This document shows, in pieces, positions 34,395 to 45,663 of a stretch of 64,000 bases of DNA. Position 1 is the stretch's first letter. The number at the start of each line of letters is the position of its first letter. A program made the position numbers and the translations under genes. The notes under the pieces were generated by a model, which ran no database searches, was not told where the DNA came from, and saw only the letters and a list, made by a program, of their open reading frames with translations. The stretch is from Phlebopus portentosus. Its lineage: Eukaryota; Basidiomycota; Agaricomycetes; Boletales; Boletinellaceae. The stretch covers positions 1,426,001-1,490,000 of the forward strand of contig JAYXKI010000011.1 of the NCBI GenBank assembly GCA_037892935.1, read 5' to 3'.

Positions 34395-37068
34395 TGCATC
34401 ATCACTATAAACAAGAAACTCAGCGCCTCTCAGATTGCAGCCTTGACCAACATACCTAAGACAACAGTTTTCTGGATAATATGAGAGTTCAAGCGCAATG
34501 GGACTGTTACTGTGCATGAACTTGGTTTTCGTGGAAGGCCTCGAGTGCTTGATTATATCCACACCAAGGTATGCACATGTTGAAACCTGTCCTGGTAGCT
34601 GTTGGTTCATACTACGTAGTTTCTTTTCGGGTCACTAAGCAATCTCAATGACCGTTACATCGACGAGTTGAGGCTACTGCTCCAGGAAAGATAGGAGAAG
34701 GAGGCTTTGGATGCAACTATACTCAGGTTCTTGCTGTGCACCAGTTTCACACTTAAGAAGGTGGCCATCTCTGTTGCTTTGCTTCCCCACACAGTCCACG
34801 TGAACTGAAATCATCGTGGTCTAGTTATCGAAAAGAGCTCTTGAGCGGAATGAAACTCTGTGTGTGCAGTACGTCGCATGTATCGCCTCTCAGTACACAG
34901 CAGAACAGCTAGTATTTGTCAATGAGAGTGCTTGCAATCAGTGGGCTTTTCTTTGCAACACTGCTTGGGCCCTTGAGGGTCACTATTGAAACTCCTTTGG
35001 ACTTTCTGATACCGGACAGGGAGTGTATAGTTCGAGGGGCTGCCCTAGAATACCTTCAAGTGGTCAGCAGAGAATTACACCCGACTAAGGGCACAAAGGA
35101 ATGGAGGGAAATAGGGATATACAATGGAAGGGCTTGGTGAGAACTGGGGAATATGAGGGAAGCACTCAAGGAAGAATTCCGAGAGTAGACTTCTCCCGAG
35201 ATTGACAGTGGTGGTGCAAATGCTAAATTGACTCTCCGGCTCAGCTGTGAGCTCTGGACTAAAGCTGACTAACCCAAGGCACAAGAACTAAACTAACTAA
35301 GCTACATAGTTGAACCACCAACCCAAACGTGACTAATCGACTGTGCTAACACACTGGTAAGCGACTGCAGTTGATCTCACTCATAGTCTAAAGTGTCAGA
35401 ACGCGGTGTAATGATTCGAAACACAATACGATGGACGAAGGACAATTGCTGAGTGTGTCGAAATGTGATGCAAGAGATGGAGGTGCAAAACGATGATGGA
35501 AGGGGACCGAGAGAATTGAAGGATATGTGTGGGATGATGGAACCGACTGTTTCCAATCGAAATGATGCGGAACAACGCCGGGCAATGACTTGAGGAAGCG
35601 GGGAGAGGAATGTCAGGAGGAAAGGGGTGATATGGTGTCCTTTCCCAATGACAATAGAGAGGAGAAGGTGTTGCGAGACCAAATGCGAGCAGCACACAAA
35701 GTAACTGGGTTACGAGCAAAACTGGGCAAAACAGTTTGAAACACGTAAGGAGGTTTCAATTCGGGTGAGAGAAGTAAGAGGAGCCTTTATACAATGACAG
35801 CGAACTATACGAATGCACGAACGGCTCTACTGTGAAGAGAGATCACCGATCGACTGTACAGAACACAAAATGTCATATATTAGATTATAGAGACGAGAGA
35901 GTCCACTACGAACAAGTAGACTAGAGGTCGAGGGACTTTGAGACAATGTGAGAACTGCCTAGCTAAGCTTCAACTAAGCTCCCACTAAGCTCCCACTAAG
36001 CTGTCCCTCTACTATGAGAGTCGTGCTATATTTATACTAAACGTCCAAGACTGAGCCTCCCATCAGTCAGAGAACATATGTCATAAAGAAAAGGGAACAC
36101 ATATCACTATTTACAAAGGAGAGAAGTGCATATGAATAGTTTAAGGGACACATAAGTCAAAAGAAACAATACTGAGCATGTCTGGAATGAGAGCATAATG
36201 GATTAAAGGGAACACATATAGAAAGGTCAGAATATGGGCAAAACCTTTGGAACTAGATTTCTTTGATCGGAATGAAGCAGAACTCGGGGAAACAACTCGG
36301 AAGGGCTCTGGCTAGCCTGACAAAGTAAGTCTGCGAGGTTTGACAAAGGAGAGGGACTATGGACGAGGTTGCAGGGTCAAATCTCTTTGTCTGGAATGTG
36401 GATCTGAGATCCGGAGACTTGTGATCAATGCGTGCAAACTCGATGCTGTGATTCTCCTGCCTTGATGGCCGATCAAAGAACGGTGCACATGCCATCTAGA
36501 CTATGGCGTTCTTGCTAAGTCCACTCATTTGAGCGAAACCAGTCAAAACTGAGTGAAACCAGTCGGAACACCGCAGAACTGGTCGTAACAACTCCGTACG
36601 TTCCCAAGCTTCAGACTTACTCTTCACCGTGCATGTCACAAGCAGTTTTTCAATAGGGGAAAATGGTGATTCTGCGTCTTGTGGTGTGTCACAAGCTTCT
36701 GATTCACTCCATTAGCTTCTCCGTCTTGCCAGCTATCAGCCTCAATGGGACAATCAACTGCACTATCGTACAGGGCGCATTCAATACCAAATTGTTCATG
36801 GAATTCATCGCCAGCCTGTTGGACAAAATACATCCCTTCCCCAGTAATCAATCAGTCATCGTAATGGACAACTGCCCGATACACAAGGCTCCCGAGATTT
36901 GGGAGCTCATCGAATCTCGGTCTGTCTCACTAGCAATGCAAGTTGCAGCATGTACTGACCCCTTTGCTTAGGGGTGTCAGGCTTGAATTTCTTCCTCCTT
37001 ACTCACCAGACTACAATCCTATTGAACTTGCATTCTCCATAATCAAGTCCAGGCTTTGTGAAATCTGA
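34395..37068 (+). pseudogene. Tc1/mariner-type (DDE_3) transposase, decayed and split by a solo LTR
   Basis: Translation around stops and shifts gives a helix-turn-helix part (LSASQIAALTNIPKTTVF, then GRPRVLDY), a middle part (YIDELRLLLQE, FTLKKVAI), and a catalytic part: AEQLVFVNESA just before the LTR, VLPAISLNG, SVIVMDNCPIH, and FLPPYSPDYNPIELAFS after it. The pattern VxDESA / MDNCxIH / PPYSPDxNPIE marks the DDE_3 superfamily common in Agaricomycetes. The first catalytic Asp is Asn here (GAT to AAT, a transition). Several stops and the 1640-base LTR make it inactive. It ends at TGA 37066-37068, next to repeat A copy 2. Confidence 0.8.
34987..36626 (-). mobile_element. Solo LTR, same family as the nested element
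   Basis: This 1640-base block begins TGAAACTCC and ends ACTCTTCA, and matches both 1628-base LTRs at 50954-52581 and 61378-63005 along its whole length. It carries many more transitions than those two carry between themselves, so it is older. No internal region accompanies it, so it is a solo LTR. The flanking tetramers are CTAT (34983-34986) and CCGT (36627-36630). They differ by two C:G to T:A transitions and could be a decayed 4-base target duplication. Strand is given by analogy with the nested element. Open frames inside are shadows. Confidence 0.88.
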
Positions 37069-39120
37069 CAAGTTTATTTTATTTCCTCTTGCAGGCAGGG
37101 ATCTGTGCCTAGTTCTATAAAGTACTCAACATTCGCTGTTGTCTTTGCCATAAGAACATACCGCTTTGATGGAATGACCAATGAGGATGCTGGCCAAAAG
37201 TTAATTTTAACGAAGTCGAGACCGAGTGCATTTGGAATCACTTTTGGCCTTAAACGCTGGTACGTTGACCGTCATAGGAGTATGGCAATGCCTGACAGTT
37301 CGATAGCCATCGCATTTGATGTACAACCAGATAATAGATGCGACCCATCAGTTCTATCTTACATGCACTTTATGAGAAATCTCGAATGTAAAACTAAGGG
37401 ACAGCACACTCCCAATGAAAGACGATTGATACTCATTGTTCTAGTTGATGAGGGGTGCACTTTGCACAAAATGTATATCAAACTGCAACACAATATAATG
37501 ATGTGCATCAGAACGCCACCTCGCCGCAGTTCAAAGAGGTTATCACAATATTCCATCATGGTACCTCGACTCCAATGAAGGCCTGGGCAAACTTGTTAAA
37601 GGACATAGCACTGATGAACACAATCGATGAATGATAGGTGCGATTGTTTGCCTTGCCCCTTTCCTTACATTGTGTGCTTATTTGTTCTGATAGGAAGTGT
37701 TCCAAATGCTCAGGAGACGCTTTCACCAGTGTGGCTCATGTAGCTCCAGGGAACCTCAATGCAATGCTCGTGTTTCATATGTGTGAGTATAAATAGAGAT
37801 CGTTGCCTGCAGAGCCAGAAACAATCAAAGAAGCTCTGATTCTCATTTATGAAGCAGCAGTTGCTTTTGGTGAGTTCTTTTGAAGAGTATGCTTCTTTTT
37901 GATGAAGCATCTATAAATATCTATTTGGTCTCATGGCATGACTTTGCTTTCCCATGAGATCAAGTCGATTAATTGATATCAATGTCTGTTCCCCTCTAAC
38001 CACAACCGACATATCTGTCGAATGCCAGGACAGAGATTTATATGGGTCCTCATCCTCCACTCTCCTTGACATATTCTGAAATTGTCTTAGACTTATCTGT
38101 GCCTGACAATGATCGTAAGTATCTTCTCTTATATAGAGTTCATTCTCATTGTAATATTGGGTATAAGTGATCGTGGATGATTTAAAAGGCGTAATATATG
38201 AGTGGAACAAGGCTATGCTGAAAGTTGAGGAAGCCCGAGACAGCAATGTCGGTTACATCCGAGGCTATCGGGATGCAGTTGAGCATGTAGCACCCTGCAT
38301 CCATGCACTTTTTGAGGTGAGTGTGCATGCCTCACAGCTCGCAGATGCCCTGTTCAACGAGGTGAAGGAGATCAGAGATTTGTTGAATGACTTGTCTCTC
38401 AGGATGATGGAGGTGAGTTTTAGCACTTTCTTTCAAGGACTTATAGTTGCTTATATTCTCTTAGGAGATGATGGCAAATATGGCCATTAGAGGAAGGCTT
38501 GCTTTTGATATCGGCTTAGAGATGTTTGGCCAAATTGGCTCGATACTTGCAGAGATCGGTAGAAAGGATGGAGGCATTCTCAACGACAGTGGCAATGATG
38601 CGAGGCTTAGGGCCTTTGTGACTTGTTTTGACAATTATGGCAAACTCAAGCTATCTACTTTCCTTTCGCATTTGGCTTCCTTATTAATTGGACTTGGGGA
38701 TCTTACAGTGGAGGAGGGGAAGGAACTAGAAGCAATCCCTATAGTGATGGCACTTTTGAATGCCGTATCAACATAAACCAGTCCTTTGAAGAATTCCCTT
38801 GAAACTATGGCAATGAGCCTATGGTCACAGTGCAAAGACCAGATATGGACACTAGAGTGCTTCCTGCAGGCCTTTCTGCCTGTAGAAGGGTCCGCACGAA
38901 TTGCGGTCCTTTACTTTTTTATTAAAAAGAATCCGATTCAACAATTTGGTAATGATGCAGCGCATCCCTTGGAGATTGGGATGTCTTACTCTTCTATGGA
39001 ATTTTTAGTGGAGCAGGTTGATATAAACACAGAGGATAAGGAAGTTTTGTGCCAAATCTCCTACAATATGAAGAAGATTCAGGATGAGTTCAAAGGTCTC
39101 AAGTTTGGGTATGGGTTGAA

Positions 39121-39342
39121 GGAGCTGAAGAAAGAGAAGGAGAAGGAGAAGGAGCTGAAGAAGGAGAAGGAGAAGGAGAAGGAGAAGGAGAAGGAGAAGG
39201 AGAAGGGGAAGGGGAAGGAGAAGGGGAAGGAGAAGGAGAAGGGGAAGGGGAAGGAGAAGGAGAAGGAGAAGGAGAAGGAGAAGGAGAAGGGGAAGGGGAA
39301 GGAGAAGGGGAAGGAGAAGGGGAAGGGGAAGGGGAAGGGCAA
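39121..39342 (+). repeat. GAGAAG/GGGAAG hexamer expansion coding Lys-Glu/Gly
   Basis: About 220 bases of purine-only GAGAAG, GAGGAG-like and GGGAAG units code an alternating Lys-Glu/Lys-Gly tract within the repeat A plus-strand gene. Copy 1 has only about 35 bases of the same at 1640-1670, so the tract expanded or contracted after the copies separated. The opposite-strand Phe/Ser frame is a shadow. Confidence 0.9.
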
Positions 39343-40122
39343 TGTCATTTTCAGCCTACTCGGTGACTCGAAAAAATGCTCACCCATAATCCTGATGTGG
39401 ACTAGCAATATGTTTGTGTCAAAGAGGCTGGTCTGCCGAGTACCTCGACCAAGTGAGCTTGAAGCACCACCAATTGAATAGAGCATAGGAAGGAGTGATG
39501 AAGTGTAGTAGAGGAGAAAGACAAAGAGAAGGCAAGGCCGAGTACAGAGGTGTTGAGTGTAGAGGAAGAGAGGGAAGCAAAGAAGAGGAGATGATTGTGT
39601 ACTTTACTTTAGTCCAAGCTCTGTGTTCTCTGCTCTAAAAAGATTCAAAGAAAGCGTACAGTACTAGGCCACACTATATAATAGAGACTAGGTCAGGTGA
39701 CCTAGATGTTAGTCAGCCAAGTCTTTGTAAGATTCGGCTCATCTCCGTATATAAGGGAGCCAGGGATGAATGATCCCTAGTACCTACTTTGTCTCTTCTT
39801 ACCATCATTGGTAACTCCTCCCCTTTCCTACATAGATCTCCCCCCACTTAAACTCTGTCTGAGCAGTATCATGCACTCCTCTCGAGCTACCATTAGGGGC
39901 TGTGAGTATCAGCTGTTATTGTTCAAAGCACTGAAAACAACTAAATGCCTCCACCTAGCCCTGAGTTCCAGAAGAATTCCCCAGCTGGAGAAAGTCAGCC
40001 TAGGTACATTTCCTCGGTTGAATGTTGTAGTATGCACACTCTCAAACTCTTTCAATCAGCATCTAAGATGGTAACTTCTGCAAAGTCTGTATCTCCAGAT
40101 GCAGAAACAGTGAAGAAGAAGC

Positions 40123-40166
40123 AGGAGGAGGAGGAGGAGGAGGAGGAGGAGGAGGAGGAGGAGAAG
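40123..40166 (+). repeat. GGA triplet run coding poly-Glu
   Basis: About fourteen GAG/GGA triplets code a Glu run within the repeat A plus-strand gene. The same place in copy 1 (about 2455-2470) has only about five, another length difference at simple sequence. Confidence 0.9.
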
Positions 40167-41534
40167 GCATTTGCAGACGGCATGCGCAAATATTTTATGT
40201 CTATGCATGAGCAAATTGGATCTGGAGTTAAGAATACCAAAGAAAAATTTGCCGCCTTATGTGAGGAATTGTAAAAACAGAGAGAGTGTTTGAAGAAAGA
40301 TGAGAGCTACCTCAATTCTGTAGGATTCCCCCTTTTTTTGGTATAATGGGAGGTTTGATATGTTATGTTTAATAGGTACTCTGGACAAAAGCAGATGAGG
40401 CAAATCCAGAACTTCTCAAGAGAGCATTGATCATTGTGTATGACGCAGTCGCTGCTTATATGGATAGTCTACAATCCGTGAACCAGCAGGTTCCTGGAGG
40501 TGTCGACTGGAGACTGGAGGAAGCAAAGACTTTTAACAGATGTATTAATACTGAGATTCTCATGCAGAAGCTCTGGGAATTCCTCAAACTCGAGCACGAT
40601 CCCATTCAGAGAATAGAATTGGCATGGTTATCATAGTGTTTCTGCTGAAAGCTGGTTGATTAGGCTAAACTTGCAGAAGATCATCTCAAAAGTACCAAGG
40701 AGTGCGGTGCCTTCAAGCCGGATATAGATCTGGCAGAGGATCAATTTCGTCACCTAAAGCAGGCACTTCAATGCTTTCCGAACGATAATGGCTTAATTAA
40801 GATCCTATCCTTTCTGGTTTTCACGCCGGAGACCTCCGGTAGTGAGACTGAACATAAAGTGGTTGCAATGAAGAATCCACATGATTCCTATTAGTACTGA
40901 GGAGACGTGCACGACTTTAAGGTGAGGCGCAATGATGAGCATGACAATGAACTGTTTGAAGTGAAGATGCATTTTCAGTCTTTTGGTCAATCTTCAGCAT
41001 TTGCAATTCTGCAGGATCGGGTCAGGCAGGCCGAATCCAATGACCAGATATTGGATGACCGGAATTGTAGTTCTCTCATTCTCACTCAAGTGAACACAGA
41101 TGGTGATTCAGATAATGGTTCTGATGGTTCTGATGGTTCTGATGCTGAGACTTCTAACATGTATATGAGCGACGAGAGCAAATCCTCAACATTGCACAGT
41201 TCTTCACCGGAGGCAAGCTTTGTATAAATTCTTAAGGTATTTGGGCCTCCGCACCATTTTTCATGGTCATAACTGATATGATCTAGGTTTGCTCCTTATG
41301 TTTGGGCCTTGAGTTTGTGTAATTTTTAGAAATTGACTTGTTCTCATTTCGTTATGGTGGTTCATTTGACATGCATACCAGTTTTTTGATAGGAATTTCC
41401 AGGAACATTATTGATTTCGGATCATCTTCAGCCAGGAGTTTGTTCCCACTTCCTTTCTGTACCCTTATTTATTGTGCGCATGATTGTATGTAACACATAT
41501 CATATTTACTATTGAATGTGATTGTCTTTGTCAT

Positions 41535-44500
41535 TCAGCCAATGTCCTCCTGGGCATAGAAAAGCATGGTGGATGCAAGCCCGCTGTAAGAAGCATCGAC
41601 ACGCTAGGTCCGAGATCGCGCATGTGACACGTGTTCCGCGGTGATCAGCATCGTAACAGTGGAACTCAGTGCGGATTGATTCGATTCGAAGTGGAACGGA
41701 CTACTGTAGCCTCTCGCACTCGACCGCTGCATAGGAAGAACCTTCGGACGCTCGAGCCACCCAGTCGAAAACTTACAAAGGCTGACTTAGCTAGCTCATC
41801 TTACTAAACCCAGGCACGAGAGGTAAATTGAAGGATCCGCAATCGGCCCCCGACACCTCCCAAGTTTCGACCCGACGCAACGCACTCCGGCTTTTCCCCT
41901 TTTGAGTCCCATATGCGTTCATATTTTGTTTTGTTCCTTATGATTCTTATGCTCATTATTCCGTGTGCGCTCACATTTCATATTATGCTCTATGGTCATT
42001 ATCTCACCACCTTCCAGATATGCTCACCTCGTACTTTGTTCCCGTGCGTTCCCTTATGGTTTTCACTTCCGATTTCCTTTCGTTATGCTCCCTGACGCTC
42101 CGATGGCTCAGGTTCGGACAAAGTTATAAATAGGCGAGCAACTTGTAGTAGGAGCCCAGTTTTTAGCCTGGAGAGTCTTAGCAGAAAACAGTTTGGCTCA
42201 GGCTAGAACCCACTTCAGCTACGGTCGAGACCAATTCGACTTTTCCTGTACTCTCCTCGACTCTATCTCCCAAAAATACACAATAGTTCTGTCTCATACG
42301 CCTCGAGTCTCCTGCTCTGCAGTCGTACCCGAGCCCAGTGTGATCAGTTCAACCCGTGTTCAAAACAGAGACCCTCATCTCTCCTCCCTACACCTCTACG
42401 CAAGGTCTCACTTGAGTCCCTTGCGTATCGCTTCATTCCGCGTCGTATCGCTCTGTTTTGTTTCGTAACCCACCGAAACCCGTCGTAACTTGTCGTAACC
42501 CGTTATATCGTGTCGGATCCTTGAAAGGATCACCTTCGTATCGTCAGCGCTTAGGGGAAGTCCTTCTCTAAGCTTCGTCTCATCGTCTTCCGCCTCCAGG
42601 GTTCGAATCCATCGAGGGATTACCTGTGAGGACATCGATTACCTTCGCACCGCCACTGCCGATCCCCCTTGCTTCGACTTCTCCCGCCTTGCTTCTTCGC
42701 CTATCTCCTTTAATCCAATCCCCCCCCCTCGCATACATCCAGCAGCCTTCAATCCCATTTCTCCTCCATCCCTTCCGGAACTGCTCCGGAACCCAGATTG
42801 ACGCATCAGCGCTTCTCTAGTTTTCCCCCCAAAGTCACCCTTCTCTTTCCCACTTGTTTTAATCTTACCGAACAGCCCCCAAGAACTGTGACACTCCTCA
42901 GCTATCAGACAGTGCACAGGAGTTTCACCGCATGTGATGTGAACACCCAACTGTGACGCCATTGAAATCAATTCGTCGGTTGTCAACCCGAGTAGAATCG
43001 GGTTGATGCACGGATATCCATTACATTTCAGAACATCAGTCAGCACTGAGTAATTCATGTTGTCATGCCCTTGTTCCATATGATCATCGCACATCTTCAG
43101 CCAAATCTCCACCAAAGGATAATCACGAATTTTATTTCTTATGGACGGGGAGCCTTGAGTTCTGTTGTGGTGACCTTTGTGATGATATCCACTACGATGC
43201 AATGTAGAGTGTCTGTTCCAATAACTGTAGTGCCTGTAGTTATCCTCGGATAACAAACTGCGATTGTGATAACCCCTTTCTGCGGAGCTTTCAAAGTCCG
43301 CCCACCCTGATGATGACAAGGATCGATAGCGACGTTTATGACCCCTCTTTCTGACAGATTGGCTCCTGCCATGATGACACTTCCCTCCACGTGATGATCC
43401 ACGATACCTTCTATCATCCCTCAGCCTGTCTCGTGCAGGCCGGGAGGCAGGCGATGGTGATGCATGGCGAGTCCTTCCAGCACTGGAATTTTCTACACCT
43501 GGTTTGGTCTGTGGATCCCCATCTGCTTGTGCTTGACCAGTGCCAGCTTGGTTTGTAAGCCCCTGCTGCATGCCTATGGCGGTTGAACCTAAGGTGGTCT
43601 GCACAGTTCACTTTGATTTATGGTAGTCGAGCAAGTTCAGCTGCTTGGGAACCTCCAAAGCTATTATGTCCAGAGCTTTACTTAGCTGCAAAAGCTCAGA
43701 AGCCTCCAGAATCACATAGATGAGAGTAAGACACGTACTAGGAGCCTTGCATGATCAAAATAATTCTTCATTGTATAATATATATGGGTGCCATCAGCAC
43801 AAACATAACAAACTTCCTCCAGAGGCGTGCTGCACCATAGGTTCTGCTTGATCTCCTTGATATGAGGCACGAGCATTGCATTCAGGTCACCTTTCATTGC
43901 TTTGGCCGCACTGGTTGGTTTGGCCGCATTCTGAAGTACACTTCCTGAGCATTTAGAACCCTTTTAAATAGAATGTAATTCACACATCAACATGTGAAAG
44001 AGAGAAAGGCAAACGATCACATTTACCCGTTCATCGTTCATGTTCATAAGCACAATTTCGCCTGCACTATCGACCTTGCACTTCTTCTTCAGCTCCTCGA
44101 GATACTTCTTGAACCCTTGCACAAGCTCATCAAGATCTATATCGGATTTGAGATACCGTGGTTGAATCTTCATCCCAATCTTCTTAAACCACAGACCGGT
44201 GTAGCCTAGTGTAACCGAGGTGGGATAGCACTGAAGAATACTTGCCACGTTCTGATGCACATCGATTATGCTGTGTTGAGGTTCGACGTTCATTTTGCAC
44301 AAAGCCCGCCCATCATCAACCAGAACGACAAGTGTTGATCGCATTTCTTTAGGAGCTTGCTGCTCCTCTTTTTCACATTCGAGATTTTCCATGAAACACA
44401 CGTAAGATACAACTGACAAGTTGCATCTATACTCTTGGTCTGAATTGTCAGCATAGTCTATTAAATCATTAGAGACTGACAAACTCCTATAATGGTCTAT

Positions 44501-45020
44501 GCACTGGCTGCAAGCAATGGATTATCAAAGTCCCAAGGATCACCAGTACCGACTCTATTGGTATCTGACTCTTGACCCAGATTGTTATTAGCTATTTGGG
44601 CAATATCAAGTTGTGATGGTTCTTCATTATAGGGCTCTTCATATTGATATGTCAGGTCCTCGTCAGCAGCTCTCCAGCCCCTTGCTTTTGTTGTGGTGGG
44701 CTCCGCTTCCATATTTTTCTGTTATGAAGTATGAGTACAATACCGGAAGACAAGACTATCAGTACTACCGTCTCTTCAACACCGTTCTTGTTGACAGCAG
44801 GCTGCTCTGCCTTCCTTGGCCAGCCTCGTTTCCATGGTCCTTCAGTAATGACATCTGCATTTTAAGAGTTCGAATGAGGGCCATTTGCTTGCTGGGGCTC
44901 TAGGGCCATTGCTGCTTTTTTGGGAGAGGAGTTTCTTGTGACGGCGGATGCCTGCTTCATCCCGGCAGTCTTACGAGCTGCAGTCTTGTGAGCTGCGAGT
45001 TTTCTAGGGGTGGGACTCAT
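41535..45020 (-). pseudogene. Repeat A minus-strand gene, copy 2, split by a solo LTR
   Basis: Reads from ATG at 45020 to a TGA at 41535-41537. Segments match copy 1: H3-tail-like basic N-terminus (45020-44862), acidic exon (44712-44497), a VLVDDG module and helical stretch (44482-43964), a short exon with DGTHIYYTMKNYFDHARLL (43897-43712), and an Arg/Ser/His-rich exon leading into the SAM-like domain (43604-42932). The last ~17 codons are cut off by the LTR at 41585-42927. Exon 44482-43964 is one frame here but carries a break in copy 1, so this copy was less damaged before insertion. Function unknown. Confidence 0.55.
41585..42927. mobile_element. Solo LTR of a second family, with CCGC target duplication
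   Basis: The 1343-base insert starts TGTAAGAAGC and ends GAGTTTCA. It is flanked by CCGC at 41581-41584 and 42928-42931. Copy 1 of repeat A is the empty site: removing the insert and one CCGC gives a same-length alignment with only three transitions. A TATAAATA box lies near 42125 on the plus strand, which suggests plus-strand transcription. It shows no similarity to the 1628-base LTR family. No internal coding region is present. Confidence 0.85.
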
Positions 45021-45663
45021 GATGGTAAGAGATAAAAAAAAAAAGTGATGTGGCAATGAAGGTAGTGTTAGGACCAGCGTTTTCGGACGAGGTGGTCAGT
45101 CCGAGCGTACCGGAACAAGTCCCTGCTTCCTCCTTCTGACAATGTATAATTGGAGAGTAGAGTAGCAAAGGTTAGATGTACTACTAAGAAGCGAGCTATA
45201 GGCTCAAGCTTGACCCAGCAGTAGAGCAGAGGTTCAATCAAAGGGGTACAGTTATGATTGAAAGTACAAAATAATTTTGCTGAGGGACAACACCCCGCTC
45301 AGCTGGTGCCTTAAATAAAGTTTCTACTGAATACTACCGACTACCAAATACTCCCGACCATGCTTCGCCATTGGTTAGGACAATGTGTTTCAGCTGGTGT
45401 CACTACTATTCTCTTGAGTCTGTAGTACCACTGACAGCTCTGGTGGTGCTACCAAAACTCCTAGTTGCACCACCGACTACTTCCTTCCCTATTAGGCAGG
45501 CCCTAATTTCCTTCCATTCCGAAGAAGCTTTCCCCAGGCTTCTATCGATCTCCGTTCCTATCACATGTTAATCCTTAATGCCAATCCTCCCATGAGAGAC
45601 TTCTTCCATGTGCCGCAATCTCGCGTTGCCGGCGCTCTGTTACTCCGGCCGAGCTTCTGCCGT

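Larger units (their letters stand above)
37090..41227 (+). pseudogene. Repeat A plus-strand gene, copy 2 remnant
   Basis: After a CTCTTGCAG acceptor, the first visible exon (about 37090-37578) contains LSYMHFMRNLEC, LIVLVDEGCTLHKM and KLQHNI. This module is clearly related to one in the minus-strand gene of the same repeat. Later exons are 38167-38415, 38468-38776, 38786-39481 (longer open than copy 1), about 40070-40275, 40385-40636 and 40665-41227. Features are a Lys/Glu repeat, a Glu run, VDWRLEEAK, LEHDPIQR, and an acidic Asp-Gly-Ser tail. Stops such as TAG at 39479 (TGG in copy 1) and a TAG near 40892 break it. The family is not recognised. Confidence 0.6.
37075..45065. repeat. Repeat A, copy 2
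   Basis: It matches copy 1 collinearly from about 37490 and extends ~400 bases further left than copy 1 is visible. It keeps a plus-strand 5' exon (37090-37578) lost from view in copy 1. The left limit is approximate, set by the end of the Tc1-like remnant. The right limit is sharp: the outer gypsy LTR begins at 45066, where copy 1 continues. A solo LTR (41585-42927) interrupts the minus-strand gene. It lies in the same orientation as copy 1, so the host island sits between direct repeats. Confidence 0.85.

Noticed and set aside
34916..35140. Separate small secreted protein spanning the left edge of the solo LTR
   Set aside because: The frame starts in the transposase remnant and runs into the LTR. 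It is a chance fusion of two unrelated sequences.
39079..39486. Phe/Ser/Pro-rich frame opposite the Lys-Glu repeat
   Set aside because: It is simply the reverse complement of a purine-only hexamer tract, with no independent evidence.
42540..42640. Possible tRNA-derived segment in the 1343-base solo LTR (GGGTTCGAATCC)
   Set aside because: The box B-like string is present, but the flanking bases do not form a T-stem and no acceptor stem or anticodon arm can be built.
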